DNA of 64,000 bases from Eremomyces bilateralis CBS 781.70. Its lineage: Eukaryota > Ascomycota > Dothideomycetes > Eremomycetales > Eremomycetaceae. The position numbers and the translations under genes are program-made. This document shows positions 21,037 to 32,398 of the stretch, piece by piece. Numbering within the stretch: the stretch's first letter is position 1; each line of letters begins with the position of its first letter. The notes beneath the pieces were generated by a model, which did not search any database, had not been told where the DNA came from, and worked only from the letters and a program-made list of their open reading frames with translations. Location: contig NW_022985068.1 of the NCBI RefSeq assembly GCF_010015585.1, positions 1,629,911 through 1,693,910 on the forward strand, given 5' to 3'.

Positions 21037-22306
21037 ATGGTGGACGCTGGACTCGCCTTCGAGGCCTTCACGATGCGACCAGATGAGTCCAAGAGAGGAC
21101 GTCTGTTGGCCACCATGACTCCTCTTTTTGCTGTCGCGGTACTTACGTATATTGGGCGTATGTACACCCGAACACGTCCGGTGGTGAACCTTCGATGGGA
21201 CGACTTCGTCATGTCGCTGGCGGTAGTAAGTCCAACTCCCATGATCAGACGGAGCATTACAGGCTCGTGCTAATATTTTGTAGGCTCTCACCATCGTCCA
21301 TTATGGTTTGGCGGTTTATGCTTTCAACCTTGGCGCTGGACGACATTTCTACTACCTGAAGCCGCCGCAACTGGAGACTGTGGGGCGCACGTTGTTTATC
21401 TTGAATATTATTTGGACATGGTGCATCACGTTTGTGAAGGTCTCTGTTACCCTCATGTTATACCGTACCCGAGGGGACAAGGCGTGGCGACTCTGGCTGT
21501 CGGGGTTCATGGGCTTCCTTGTCGTTATAGGCATTGTAATCACTGCTCTACATTTGGGCCAGTGCAAGCCTGTACGCGCCTTTTGGAATCCACTCATACC
21601 AGGAGCAAAGTGCTGGTCCAATGCAATTGCTGTAAATGTGCTCCACGGTACCTCTGGTAAGTCAAATCCCTATACGTTGAATGACAATGATCAGGGTAAC
21701 TAATAAGGATGTGCAGCGTTCTTGCTGGTAACCGACATTGTCTTATCGCTGTTACCCTTGACATTTATTGTTAAACTTCAGCGACCAAGGCGTGACAAAA
21801 TCGCCATTGGCCTGCTTATGGTTTATTCACCCACTGTCGTCGACCCGGTGCTCGTCCTAACTGAAGACTAGGGCCTCGGTCTCGTCGCCTCAGGAACGTC
21901 CATTGTCAAGATAATTCGCACACCCATACTCGGCACAACCAAGGACCCGATATGGGACCTTCCCGACCTCGCAATATGGGCATGGGTTGAGCTATATATA
22001 GGCATAATGGCAGCCTGCATACCATGCCTGAAGGCACCCTTCGAAAGGTTGCTGAAGAAGACGGGCCTCCTTACCACCACGGGAAACAGGAGCCAGCAGA
22101 ACACAAAAACTGGTAACCTATCCAAGGGATATATTTCCGTGGGCCCAATGGAAAGCGGTTCGGCCCTGGGGGAGGATACGGAATTGAGGGCAATTGTAAA
22201 AAAACAGGAGGTGTACATTGAAGAATACAGTCAAAAGGATGCGAACTATCCTGAGTATCCACCGAGGGGCCTGTACCGCCACGATGGCATGGACAGCAGA
22301 TGGTAA
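21037..22306 (+). CDS. fungal rhodopsin-domain (PTH11/SAT4-like) 7TM integral membrane protein, 366 aa
   Basis: Join 21037..21225, 21284..21656, 21717..21820, 21872..22306; all introns are GT-AG and keep frame (the third has donor GTTTAT, a CTAAC branch point and CTAG acceptor, and removes an otherwise in-frame TAG). Membrane helices: FAVAVLTYIGRMY, ALTIVHYGLAVYAF, RTLFILNIIWTWCITFVKVS, LSGFMGFLVVIGIVITALHL, a helix starting AFLLVTDIVLSLLPLTF, and LLMGLGLVASGTSIV. WCITFVKVSVTLMLYR and the conserved Cys pair (GQCKPVRAFW, GAKCW) are signatures of the fungal rhodopsin-like domain. Such proteins are candidate receptors in the plasma membrane, but ligands are unknown. The tail is cytosolic and Lys/Glu-rich. 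The ATG at 21037 has a good context. Confidence 0.82.
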
Positions 22307-23915
22307 ATTCGGAACAGAATGTCAATTGGTTAAAACTTGCACAAATTTATAGATTATAGAGTATCTACCAGTTGGAGCTAGGTTTGGAATACCAAGATGT
22401 ATCTCTGAAGTCTGTCGTCCAGAGCGGCATCCTCGTCCGAGTGATTGGGAGAAATTTTGAGATGCCTTGTCGCTGATCTCAACGCTGGCTTCGGTACAAT
22501 CGTCGACTGCGTGTTATGACAATGGTATCCTGGAGATACGTCAAGTGGTTGGTTCTCTTGGAGAGGAGTGTCAAGGCAATGAAGGCTTGGTAGCAGATAG
22601 GCGAGTGAGTAGACTGAATTGATTTGCAGATATCAAGTCACAACGTTATACCTGTATAACTGGTACATTCCTCTGATTCAACGGGTGGATCTTTGCAGGC
22701 TTATCGCATGGATGGGCGACTTTGATGAATGGTCGGAATTTCAACCTCATCCTAGCTCTACCGGTACCACGCATTCCGCAAATTTCAAGTTTTGATTGCA
22801 GACGTTCCTGGGGGCGGTCGAAGACCGTGCTAACCGATTTAGGCGCGTGCGGCTCAGCTCGCATGTCTGGGGCGGGGTGGGCACGGCTGCGAAGAACGCC
22901 ATAACAACCCGCCACTAGCGGGGCGATCCTTAATCGAGATTAACGCCGCCCTAGTACCTGTAGCGTCCGCGCCCGTTCTATGTCTGGGACCAGAGATAGC
23001 GTACAGTAAAATTCATGATTCCGGAATCCGGCAATATCCCGAACAAGGGTACAGGTAGCTATTCTAGCTTGATCTGGACACTACAGATCGTCTATGGTCT
23101 CCCCATAGTACATGGAAAAGACTTCTACACCATCCCTCAGCTTAGCTATCAACATTTGACATACCACGTTGATGTGTGTTTACTCTGTTGACCCCTTTCC
23201 CAACGATTGCCATCTTTCCCCCTTTCTCTTCATGGAATAACGTGTTTGGTACCATCTCTCCTGCTCCGTGTCAGTATGTATACCGGTCGTTGCCCTACCA
23301 TGTCATCTTAATGAGACTATCGTACGGAGTACTGACTCTTGGTCACCTTTGAGACCACGAAAGGTTTTGACTTTTGTCACAGCACCAGCCGTCCAGCCAC
23401 CAAGACATGTCACATGGAAAACGGGTGCAGGCCTGCAGGGGGCGGCTCAAGCAACTTGCAGCAATAGTCGGGTTTGCGCTGGACGCCACACCCATGGAGT
23501 TGCATGGGAGATGTGCCTGTCAATGTTAGTTAGGGGTAGAAACCTTGCTATCAACACCTCCCTCCGTCCCTCGGCTCCTACTCCCTTTCATCTCTGTACT
23601 GTTGAGCCGTTGAGGTGGTCACCCTTGCCATTTCATTGCGGGTCGCTCACTAATTGCATGGAATGCCTCGCTGTTGGACAGGCTCAAGCGCAAGCGAGCT
23701 GTCATGAGTCGTGACCGTAGCAAGTGGCAACCCCCGAATGCCTTTCCGACATCTATGAAAAATTTCAATATCATAATAACATAATTAAAATGAGTATAAC
23801 TATGTGCAGGGTTGAATGAAGAAGTGGATAGTTGAGACCTCGATGAGGCGGACTAAAGGCATTCAGTTACCACTTCACGATGCCGATACCAGTCAGTTCT
23901 ATGTGCTTCGCAACC
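22307..23915. other. intergenic, no gene seen
   Basis: 1.6 kb between the convergent rhodopsin-domain and tyrosinase genes. Several frames of 60-150 codons are present but none has recognisable motifs, hydrophobic pattern or splice support. Confidence 0.45.
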
Positions 23916-25203
23916 TTAGAAATAGATGTAGCAGAGAGGCCCGTCCATTGTGTCCATGACGTCCCGAATCGGCAGAGTTGGTCCATTCACGCCCATATCA
24001 AGCATGTCATCAAGCGATGTATCGCGACTTGGTGGATTGTTGAACATCGTAATGGTACCTGCAATCGCGTCCAGTCGTGTTCTCCGGTTCAGGTTTTGCC
24101 AAATCCACCATAGACGGTCGAGTTGAGCGTGATGCAGGAAGAAGTATGGATCACTATCACTTGGTTAGAATCTTGCCGAATATTGTTAGGGTATTCTTAC
24201 GCAGTGCTGGTGAAGATATCGGCGCCAGGCTCGCCGTTGATAAGATAATGGCCGGCAGCATGAACACCCAGGAAGTAATTGGGTCCAGGAGTGACATTGC
24301 CTTGCATCTTATCTTGGAACTGCGCAATAGTCGAGCTTTGGATGAGAAGGCTGGCTACCCTCAATGCTGACAATCCTTCAGATGCCATGGAGTTCAAAAG
24401 TGATCGCCGAAGACATCTTGGATTGTACCCTAAGCCGTCCGGTTGTGGGTTTGGCGTAGCGTCGTCAAAGGACGGGTCCACGGGACCAATATTGACTGTT
24501 ATGTTTTGGAACGCACCGGACGTTACGCAGCCACCTCCACCCTCCTGCGGGATGACCTGGAAGGGCATAGAGACTGAAGGAATGTAGATGCCACTAAGTT
24601 GCTTAAAGTCACCATCGCCGCCGATGGAGGTGCTACTGCCGTCGAATAGAGGGGCAGCTTTGGCGTTGCTCGCATACTTGGACCAGTTGAAGTATGGAAG
24701 GCTGCCAGTGTAGCCACATTCGTTTTGAAGTGCTTGCTCAAAAGTGCGTATGAAGTATCGATGCCAGGAGAGAAAGTTTCCCTGCAGAAAGTTAGCTATG
24801 CTAGGCTTCACTAGACAGTTATATGGCCTACCGTGAAGTGAATTTGCTGAGTGTTAAGAACGTGGGTCACAACAAAGTCATCGTATCGGTTCCTTGCACC
24901 AGGGGCGCCACTTTTCGAAGGTTTGTTAAACAGACAAAGCACGGAATCCAGATAGTGACGTTTCGCAGGGCTGCTCAGATTATCCCATTCCATCCTTTTT
25001 GCGCTACCGAAAACGTTGCATGAATTGACTGAGCGCGCCGCTCTGGCGGCCACGGACCCGACGCTCGTGGGGTTGGCGGTTTCGTCCACGAGGATGTTTC
25101 TCAAGGCTTGTTCAGCGAGGTCATCGAGTGGCGTTGTGTCATCCTGAGCCCACGCGAACTGGGTGCCCAGGAGTAAAAGGGGATAAATAGAGAGTAGCCG
25201 CAT
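23916..25203 (-). CDS. secreted tyrosinase-type copper oxidase, 396 aa
   Basis: Join complement(23916..24153, 24201..24781, 24832..25203); introns of 50 and 47 nt, frame kept. Signal peptide MRLLSIYPLLLLGTQFAWAQ. CuA-side ligands lie in VVTHVLNTQQIHF and GNFLSWHRYFIRTFEQAL; CuB-side ligands in LGVHAAGHYLIN and DPYFFLHHAQLDRLWWIWQ, the hallmark of the tyrosinase central domain (PF00264). Two metal ions bind there and oxidise phenols; short secreted fungal tyrosinases of this size lack the C-terminal shielding domain, and some act as o-aminophenol- or catechol-type oxidases. The protein ends soon after the CuB helix region, in the usual range for this subfamily. The substrate and physiological role cannot be told. 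Confidence 0.88.
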
Positions 25204-25429
25204 CGTAAAACAAAGTGAACGACAGTAAAAGAAAGTACTGATCTGCAAAGAGAATATTCGACAACAATCCAAGAACTTTTCATCGGTACGTACCTTATCT
25301 TTTATAATGAAGAGGATTAAGAGCCAGGATGCTCGGATCACACCACGTGTCGCCCCTGTGCCTTGGCTAATTTCGTTGTATGCACAGGCAGCCGGAGATA
25401 AGTATGTTAGAGTATTGGGCTATTGGCAG

Positions 25430-25691
25430 TCACTGACTCACCAGAGAGGTCTAAACGGAGAGGCTGCGATGAAGAAATTATGTCCCGCCTGGTCTCCGGA
25501 GAACCGGATCTTTTCATATCCAAGCTTCTTCTTGCCGGTGTCATTTTCGATGCCCTGGAAAGCAACCTCCTCCTTGTTATCGGCATCCCATGTACCGTAT
25601 GTGATAGTATAGCATAGGGAGGTATTGGATCGTCCTCAGAGAACTTCTTGAGACTGAATGTGCCAGTGTCGCTGCGTTGTAGGAGTCGCAT
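25430..25691 (-). pseudogene. HET-domain N-terminal fragment (broken)
   Basis: The minus strand starts MRLLQRSDTGTFSLKKF followed by PPYAILSHT, the standard opening of fungal heterokaryon-incompatibility (HET) domain proteins. Only the first part of the domain is recognisable before the similarity ends, so it is a truncated, broken copy. HET domains act in non-self recognition. Confidence 0.72.
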
Positions 25692-25699
25692 GGTTACCT

Positions 25700-26010
25700 A
25701 TTATGGAGAGGCTTGATGCTTGCAAATCGCAACTGGTGGAGGCGTGGAGATCGGGTATTCCCTGCACTCGGGCTGGTACAGACCGTCCAGTGCTCAACTT
25801 CTCTGCTAGTGCCGTAATAAAATAGGGATAATTTGTCAATAAGCCACGTGGGTCTGTACTTAAAAAGAAAAATATCGCGCTAGCGGAGACGGGATGTTGC
25901 CGGTAATAGACTAATAGTGCTATTTGGGGGCGGGAATTCGGGAGCTACCGGTAGTCACCCACCCTCCTCCTTCTCGATCCTGGCAAAAACGAAGCAAAAA
26001 AACAAAAAAA
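25700..26010. other. intergenic, no gene seen; ends in an A-rich run
   Basis: No coding signature. The A-rich run at 25994-26010 is the T-run terminator-like stretch of the 5S-like sequence on the minus strand. Confidence 0.4.
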
Positions 26011-26120
26011 ACATACAGCAATGGGAGTTCCCCTATGGTCTCCCAGCGGTATAAACGAGGTCGAAAACAGAGGGTCAATACCGCCGAAAGACGAGGGCCC
26101 GTCGAAAATACACTCTGGTA
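26011..26120 (-). ncRNA. 5S-rRNA-like sequence, copy B, upstream of the recombinase gene
   Basis: On the minus strand: GGGAGACCATAGGGGAACTC, then CCATTGCTGTATG and a run of eight T. The GGGWGACCATAGGGGAACTC core is shared with the much better preserved 5S-like gene at 46571-46689, and the T-run resembles a Pol III stop. The 5' half is poorly conserved. The homologous copy A at 19734 shares the flank on the recombinase side but not the other flank. Confidence 0.55.
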
Positions 26121-26284
26121 AGGATCGTAAAGATGCCCTTTCTCTGTTGAAATTAGGTGAAATTGCTTGCTTGATTGTTCTAAGATGTTGAAGACATAGG
26201 ATTCCTTTTATAGTAGGAATTGTTGTGCTAACACTTTGTCCTGTGTTCTCTTCCTTAACACTTCCAGTCATCCTTTTTCCAACA

Positions 26285-26395
26285 TTCTCCCTAGTTTTCC
26301 AGTCTCGCTCTCAATCAGGAGTCCTGTTCGCAGTTTCTACAATCTCGCCCTCAGTCAGGATCTCCGTTCGCAGTTCTACAGTACTCTTCTTCAGT
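26285..26395 (+). repeat. ~40-bp tandem duplication in the recombinase 5' region
   Basis: Two imperfect units, CTCGCTCTCAATCAGGAGTC...GTTCGCAGTTTCTACA and CTCGCCCTCAGTCAGGATCT...GTTCGCAGTTCTACAG. The stretch before it matches 19851-19873 next to 5S-like copy A. Confidence 0.6.
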
Positions 26396-27872
26396 TCCAG
26401 TTCCATCGGGTTCGGAGGTAGTCGACACTATCAACGCTCCACGCAGCCAAAATCCTCGGCGTCTATTCCAAGATACGTCTTTGACTATGGCGCCACGACG
26501 CACTATTCGAAAGGGCGAAGCCGGAGAACAAGAGGCAAAGGAGCTTCTAGCTGGCTTCCAGAGCAAGCCCCTCGACGATACGGTCCCAGTGTCGGACAGA
26601 ACTACCTACAAGCGCGGCTACGCCATGGGGCTCTTCAAGGAGTACGAAACACCTGGACTTATCATGCCTATGACCTACACTCACATCCTCTAGATACGTT
26701 CGAGACGTCCTACACCGCGAGCCGGACGATACCTGGTTATCCCTTTGCAGCTCTTCACCAGTAGAGGTAGCCTTGGCTCAGGATACATGTCGTGCCTTTC
26801 TCCAGACCTACGTCTCCGACTCTTGGGACTCCCGGGTTGCGTTGGGAGATCAAGAATCCGAGGAGGTCTGACAGGTTAATCGAGCATCATCTGTCCTAAC
26901 AGTTGTGGAGAGCTCTTGTGCAGGAAGGAGATGAATCAGTCCTTGCACCCAAAAGAAGAGAGAACAGGCATGCCGCGAGGCAATGGAGGCTCGTCAATCC
27001 AAGTGGAAAACTGATTTTAGGACCCGTGTGGGAGATACCTAATGTAAGGTCTGCCCTCTATTTGTGCGGAGAAGGATACTAACGTCCCTGTAGTAGATTG
27101 TCCACGACCTTCCTTTGCTTACCGGTATCTCTAACGAACTTAAGCGCCAAAAGCGGGCCGCGACTGCTCAGGATATAGTAGTCATTATGCAGGCTCTCCT
27201 GAATCGACACGGCGATATCCTTCACTCTACGGCACAACTTAGCGACTTCGCCATGATCGTGCTCTGTATGGCTATTGGCGGATTCCGGACCGACTGTCCT
27301 AGAAACCTGAAGTATGCAGACGTCAGGATAGGGCTCGCTAACCTTAGGGGAAAACGAACGCGTTCGTACGAATCCGAATGCCAGAAAACAATCTGCGAGT
27401 GGCTTCCCTAAAGCCTGCGAGCCCCAGGCGCGAGTTTGCCGTGACCATTTTGCCATGCCGACTGGTCTGCCTTACTAGTCACATCATTGGCCGCGCTCTA
27501 GCACGGCGTACTTTCAGGGCCGGATATACGTCCTTTAGTGAAGTTTTGACCTAGCCGAACCTTCGACGTTGCAAAATTCTTTTCCTTCTGTGGGCACAGG
27601 GACTGAACGATTCCCCATTCGTCGATATCAGCGGGTCACAGTTCTACAGGATATGGTATCGCTACTACGAAGTCGCCGGCATAGAGGATCCTCCGATCCC
27701 CTACTCTATGCGGGTCGGTTCCGGGGGCAAAATTATCGGAATTCTCGGCGAGCTGCTTGAGAATTGGATGCTTATACACAAATCGAATACCCACCAGGAG
27801 TATTATTTCCCGGACTACATGTCTCAGAATCTAACGTGTGTCACGCTGGGCGTGCTCGCGCCTCCTGAGGAT

Positions 27873-28039
27873 CAGGCGGTTGCATATATTGTTACATTGC
27901 TTGGCGCGCAACTCGCAAAAAAACTGCCAAATTTGGGTAACAACTTTTGCAATCGTATAGAATCCTGGATTTCGCCTCCAATACGCGTATCTATATCAAT
28001 TTGACGCGTTTTTGTACCGATTAGCGTGTTTATCGTGAT
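27873..28039 (+). repeat. left terminal inverted repeat of the 4.5-kb element
   Basis: Inverted match to 32205-32398. The inner part holds repeats of ACGYGTTTT and ends GTTTATCGTGAT. Confidence 0.9.
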
Positions 28040-28121
28040 GCCTGACAGGTATTAGTCTATATCTGTTGCGGAAGACGTGTTTTGATGATAATCTAGAGCG
28101 GCATCGACGCCTATACGCCCC

Positions 28122-29246
28122 CCGCGAGGAATCGATGGAAGCAGGCGGTCTAAACTCGCTCGATATCTCCTTCTCAATTGGGATAAGAAGGAGATAGCCG
28201 ACGAGCTCAAAGTCAGTCGGAAGACAGTCTATAATTACGAGAAGAACATCCTTCCCCACGGTTCAGTTCGAGCGCCTCCGACAGGGCGTACTCTTGGACG
28301 ACAGCGGCGAATGACCCGAGCGGATGAGGATGCACTCCTACAGAAACTGTTATATGATGGATGGTCATACCTAGACGAGATGGTATATTGGTTATATATG
28401 GAGAGGGATGTCAGCGTTAGCCAGTCAACGGTCTGTCGAATGCTAAAGAGACGTGGATGGAACCGGAAAGAACTCCATCGGATTGCACAAGGGTAGAGCC
28501 GTGAGCTCCGGGATAGATTCAAGCAGGAGATGAGCCAATACGATACGGAAGATATCGTCTGTCTTGATGAGGCGATCTTCAACGACAAGACGGGATGGAG
28601 ATACCGCGCCTATGCACCCCGAGGGCATACCGCGAATACCTATGATACGGTGCGTCGAGGGGAGACTCACGGTGTAATTGGGGCATACTGTACGGATGGG
28701 CTCCTGTGTGTGGGTATCAAGAAGGGGTATTATTCGCGCGTTGACTTCCTTGAATGGCTCCGGGATACGCTCCTACCGTCGTTGGCGCGGAGATCACCAC
28801 GACCTCAATTGGTATTAATGGATAACGTCTCTATCCATGTTGCCGAAGAGGTGATCCAGATGATCGAAGCAGAGGGACATCTGGTTCTGTTTTCACCACC
28901 GTACTCACCAGATTTTAACCCAATCGAGATGGTGTGGTCGGTCCTGAAGGCCTGGATTCGACGCAATCATCTCTTCGTTAGAGAGCGCTTCCCTAATTAC
29001 GCTCTGTTCCTCCATTTCGCCATTCGAGCAAGTCGGTGCGATAGGTTCGCACTAGAACACTTCCATCACGCTGCAGATGGAACATACTTAGATGCTGATC
29101 AGCTAGAGGAGCTTCAGCAGCAGCTGTTTGAATATGAGACTGGGGAAGGATACACCGAAGAGGTCCCTATAGCTAGGGAGTTTCCTGTTGCTGAAGCGTT
29201 CCCTATCGTCGTGCGCGACGACGGGCCTGACGATAGAGATGTTTGA
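28122..29246 (+). pseudogene. Tc1-type DD34E transposase (one in-frame stop)
   Basis: The frame can be followed from about 28122; an upstream start is not clear. Helix-turn-helix: DKKEIADELKVSRKTVYNYE; second HTH: VSQSTVCRMLKRRGWNRK. Catalytic triad: VCLDEAIFND (Asp), QLVLMDNVSIH (Asp) and PPYSPDFNPIEMVWS (Glu), with 34 residues between the last two acids, i.e. DD34E as in Tc1. A single TAG at 28494-28496 (AQG stop SREL) interrupts it; CAG there would restore Gln, so a CpA-to-TpA change explains it. The tail after the triad (VREDDGPDDRDV-like acidic end) is longer than in animal Tc1. It would cut and join the element's own inverted ends if translated. Confidence 0.85.
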
Positions 29247-29349
29247 TGACAGCATCCCTTTGTTTTAATTGACTCATTTTATATATTGTCTCGACACTCT
29301 AGGTAGTAATAATATAGCTTCTGGATAAGTATGTGGTCTCAAATACCCC

Positions 29350-29515
29350 GAAAGAGAGAGCGCTGCCGAGATTCGAACCCAGATTATCTGTTCCCCCGAC
29401 CACCCCGCCGAGGGACTAGTGGGGACAGGCAAACGAATGAGAGATAGGGAAAGAAGGCATGATCTAGGAACATCCCGTGGTAGAACTTCATATAGGATCA
29501 TCCCGTGGAGGGAGG
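29350..29515. other. spacer between transposase and passenger; tRNA-B-box-like motif and short direct repeat
   Basis: GGTTCGAATCTCGG lies on the minus strand near 29368-29382. A direct repeat TAGGANCATCCCGTGG occurs near 29466 and 29493. No complete tRNA fold was found. Confidence 0.4.
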
Positions 29516-32200
29516 AAACCTCCTCCGGTTCCGGTTACCCTCGGATTACGCATATCCAGTAGGGCGGATGCTGTTCTCGCAGCATCGATATGGCCCTTGC
29601 CCTTAACCTCGCTCTTGAACAGGCGTAGATCTGACTTAAACTGACGTGCCATACCGTCAGTGATACCCTTCGCTAGAGCGAGTGAGTATAACCGTGTATC
29701 TGGATCAGACATAGTCTTCATATCATCTAGCGTCCAGTCGTTTTGTACAATGGTCTCCTTAGCCCGCATCAATTTATCCTGACGTATCTCCGATTGCGTG
29801 TTCCGGATCTTCCAATCAAAGAACTTTATCACTATCTCGATATCGTCTTCGTCCGTGTTGATGGGGCTCGATGGAGCGCTTTGGGAGATGGGGGCGACAG
29901 AAGCTTGACGAGGGCGGTGGTCTTGAGCAGACTGAGGGCGATATTCAGTGTTCGCGAATGTGGTAGGCGGATGGTTGATATCCGACGGTGGCCCGCGAAA
30001 CTGATCTACACTAGATATCGTTAATACCAAGCTAATTCAGGTAACAGATTACTTACGGAGTGCGATGATGGTCCGATCCAGGAAATTGGAACGGCGTGCC
30101 GGCGTCGAAACCACGTCCGTATAACGACGATTGCCCGTATGGAGGGCGAGCCATAGACACCTGTTCTGCCATCTCTCTTTGTTCCTGACGTTGAGATCGT
30201 CGCTCGTTATTCCTCTGCATCTGTTCCTGCATCTCCATCTGCATCTGTATCTGTGTCATCTCCATTATCTGTTTCTGAGTCTCCTGGAACGATTCCATCA
30301 TCGATTTCGACTGCTGTGCGGCAGATAACTGCTTTGGGCGACGAGCAAGCTTATTCACGGCCCCATCCTGTTGCCAGACACGAACCAATTTGACAGGCGG
30401 GCTGGTCAGCGTTGCGTCTCCTGCGCGTATCGCGTTAGCCCAGGACTGCTGATGGATAGCGGTCATGTTATAATGGAGATGATCTGTTGGGTCAACCCAA
30501 CAGAAACCACGCCAGTTGTTACAGTTCTCGTCGTGGCACTGCCATCGATCGGTGATCTGTTTCTCATAGGCGCCAGCCACTTGTATACGCTCCATCCGAG
30601 CGTCCTGTTGAGATAACAGGTTCTGCGTACGACGAGTGGTCTTTGAGGAAGAGTCCGGGGCAGAAGGCGAGCTGGTAATCCGTACAGGGAGAGCATGATC
30701 TTGTGCTTTTGGAGTCGCTGTCTTTATACGCTTTTTTCCCTTAATACCCTCGCAGGTTATCCGGACAGAGAATATCACCCGGACTGGGGAATGGGGCCGT
30801 TCGGTAACGATATCCTCCGACATCGTATGGATACGTTTCGCGACGACTTCAGTAAAGTCCGTGATAGTCTGAGTCTGTATAGAACCACGCCCGGAAAGTG
30901 AGCGGCAAGAGACATCGAGATCACCGTAATCCCAATCCTCCCCATCAGTCCTCTCCTCAATCTTCGCTGATATCTCATCCTCAAGGACCGCGATATCAAA
31001 CTCGCTCGCACGGGACTTCTCTTTCTTCTCATCTCAGGCCTTCTTCGCATTGATATAGAGGTACCATTCAAGAATTATAGTCCAATCGAGTGGGACGGTA
31101 TCGAAATCTCTGTTTAATCGGCCGGAGGCGACTTCGTCGTTGACCTCTGACGTCGTCGGCGAAAGAATGACCATCTGTTCCCGGTGTTTCTTTAGCGCAC
31201 GCTTATCCATCTCAAGCTGGAGATGGTAATCGGTCGAGTCCTGGAGAGGCCTGAACCAGTCTCCCCGTTCAGGATCTTGATCATGGGGGGCCTATCCTGT
31301 CTAGCCCTGGTACGATCAATACCGGTCGAGAGGAATTCTTCAATCCCCTGTTGGTCTACAGGCGTCCTGATATGTGGCTGACGTTTTTGGCGCTGTATAA
31401 AACGGATGTCCTTGCCCGCCTTCGGCTGACCTTTCTATTTCTCTAGTTCCTCCCTTTGCATCCTCTTCGCTTGCTCGTGGTCCCGGGTAACCCCAGCTAG
31501 ATCATCGCAGATGACACTATATGCCCATGCTCTACCCGGTCGGTTATCTGGTGCCAAGTCACTGTCTAACCAGGCCTTATTCGAAGCGATAGTCGGGGAG
31601 TTATCGACATAACGAGATATCCCTGCTTGCCCTGGGCGCCTCTGGGCGTTGGGAGTAGTATCCACGTCGGTATCTGTATCATCCTCCTCTACTGATTCTT
31701 CAGTGCCAGTCTCCTCCTCTGTAGGAGGAGGTTGGCTACTTCCTCCGGACTTTTTAGCAGGTTGCTGCTTCGCCCTAGGTTTAGGAGGAGCGGTCGTTTT
31801 CTTTCGTTACCGTGGTCAGTTGCTCGGTCGTATCGCCGGATGAGGTTTCCTTCGACCGTTTAGCTCGCTGTTTTGGTGGTGCTTTGGGCTTAGAGGTGGC
31901 CTTTGACTTCGCGGCGGGTTTCTGTGCCGGTTGACTAGGAGCCTTCTGTTTCCGGGCCGGAGGAGCCAACACCTCCTCGTGGCGGTCTGCAATATCATCT
32001 CCAGCGTCTTCGTTCACGATCGGGTCCTCGAAGGTGACTCGACGACGGTTAGATCGGAGTCCATACGAAGGTGGAGGTATGAATTGAGAAGTTTGGGTCT
32101 TGCCCTTGGTCTTGGGGGGAAGAGGAGGCATCTTGACCGGTCTGGCGTTCCACCCACGGTTAAGGAGGTCAAGATTACGAGAAATAGATCGATTCGTCAT
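29488..32200 (-). CDS. passenger gene of the Tc1-type element, unrecognised, probably broken upstream
   Basis: Best defined at its 3' end: complement(join(29488..30010, 30057..30823)), with a 46-nt intron (GTAAGT...CTAG) that keeps frame. That part has a Cys motif WQCHDENCNNWRGFCW, a Gln/Met-rich coiled coil (about 30180-30290) and a compact C-terminal module (IEIVIKFFDWKIRNTQSEIR, NDWTLDDMKTMSDPDTRLYS, GITDGMARQFKSDLRLFKSE). Further upstream, minus-strand pieces to about 32200 give a basic Ala/Lys/Pro-rich N-terminus (MTNRSISRNLDLLNRG) and RPGRAWAYSVICDDLAG, but frames change and a TAG lies at 31435. Whether one gene or two is unclear. A DNA- or RNA-binding accessory protein is a guess only. 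Confidence 0.5.
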
Positions 32201-32204
32201 ATAG

Positions 32205-32398
32205 ATCACGATAAACACGTTGATGAGTATGAAAACACGTTAATTGGTACGAAAACGCGTCAAATTGGTATGGGATATGTGTATTGGGGGCGAAATCCAG
32301 GATTCTATACGATTGCAAAAGTCGTTACCCAAATTTGGCAGTTTTTTTGCGAGTTGCGCGCCAAGCAATGTAACAATATATGGATATGCAACCGCCTG
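32205..32398 (-). repeat. right terminal inverted repeat of the 4.5-kb element
   Basis: Inverted match to 27873-28039, with one extra AACACGT-type internal unit near 32217-32245. Confidence 0.9.

Larger units (their letters stand above)
27873..32398 (+). mobile_element. 4.5-kb Tc1-type DNA transposon with long inverted ends and a passenger gene
   Basis: The ends are inverted repeats starting CAGGCGGTTGCATA, about 167 bp left (27873-28039) and 194 bp right (32205-32398). They are nearly identical except for an insertion of about 6 bp near the tip and an extra ~20-bp repeat inside the right one. The duplication AT (27871-27872, 32399-32400) flanks it. Inside lie a DD34E transposase on the plus strand (28122-29246) and a long passenger gene on the minus strand (29488-32200). 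It inserted into the recombinase gene. Near-identity of the ends argues for a fairly recent insertion, although the transposase has one in-frame TAG. Confidence 0.88.

Noticed and set aside
23268-23714. 148-residue plus-strand frame between the rhodopsin-domain and tyrosinase genes
   Set aside because: No domain, no hydrophobic pattern, no splice-supported extension; chance open frame.
29350-29440. Possible tRNA gene (B-box GGTTCGAATC on the minus strand)
   Set aside because: The T-arm can pair, but I found no matching acceptor 5' strand or anticodon arm; at best a tRNA-derived remnant.
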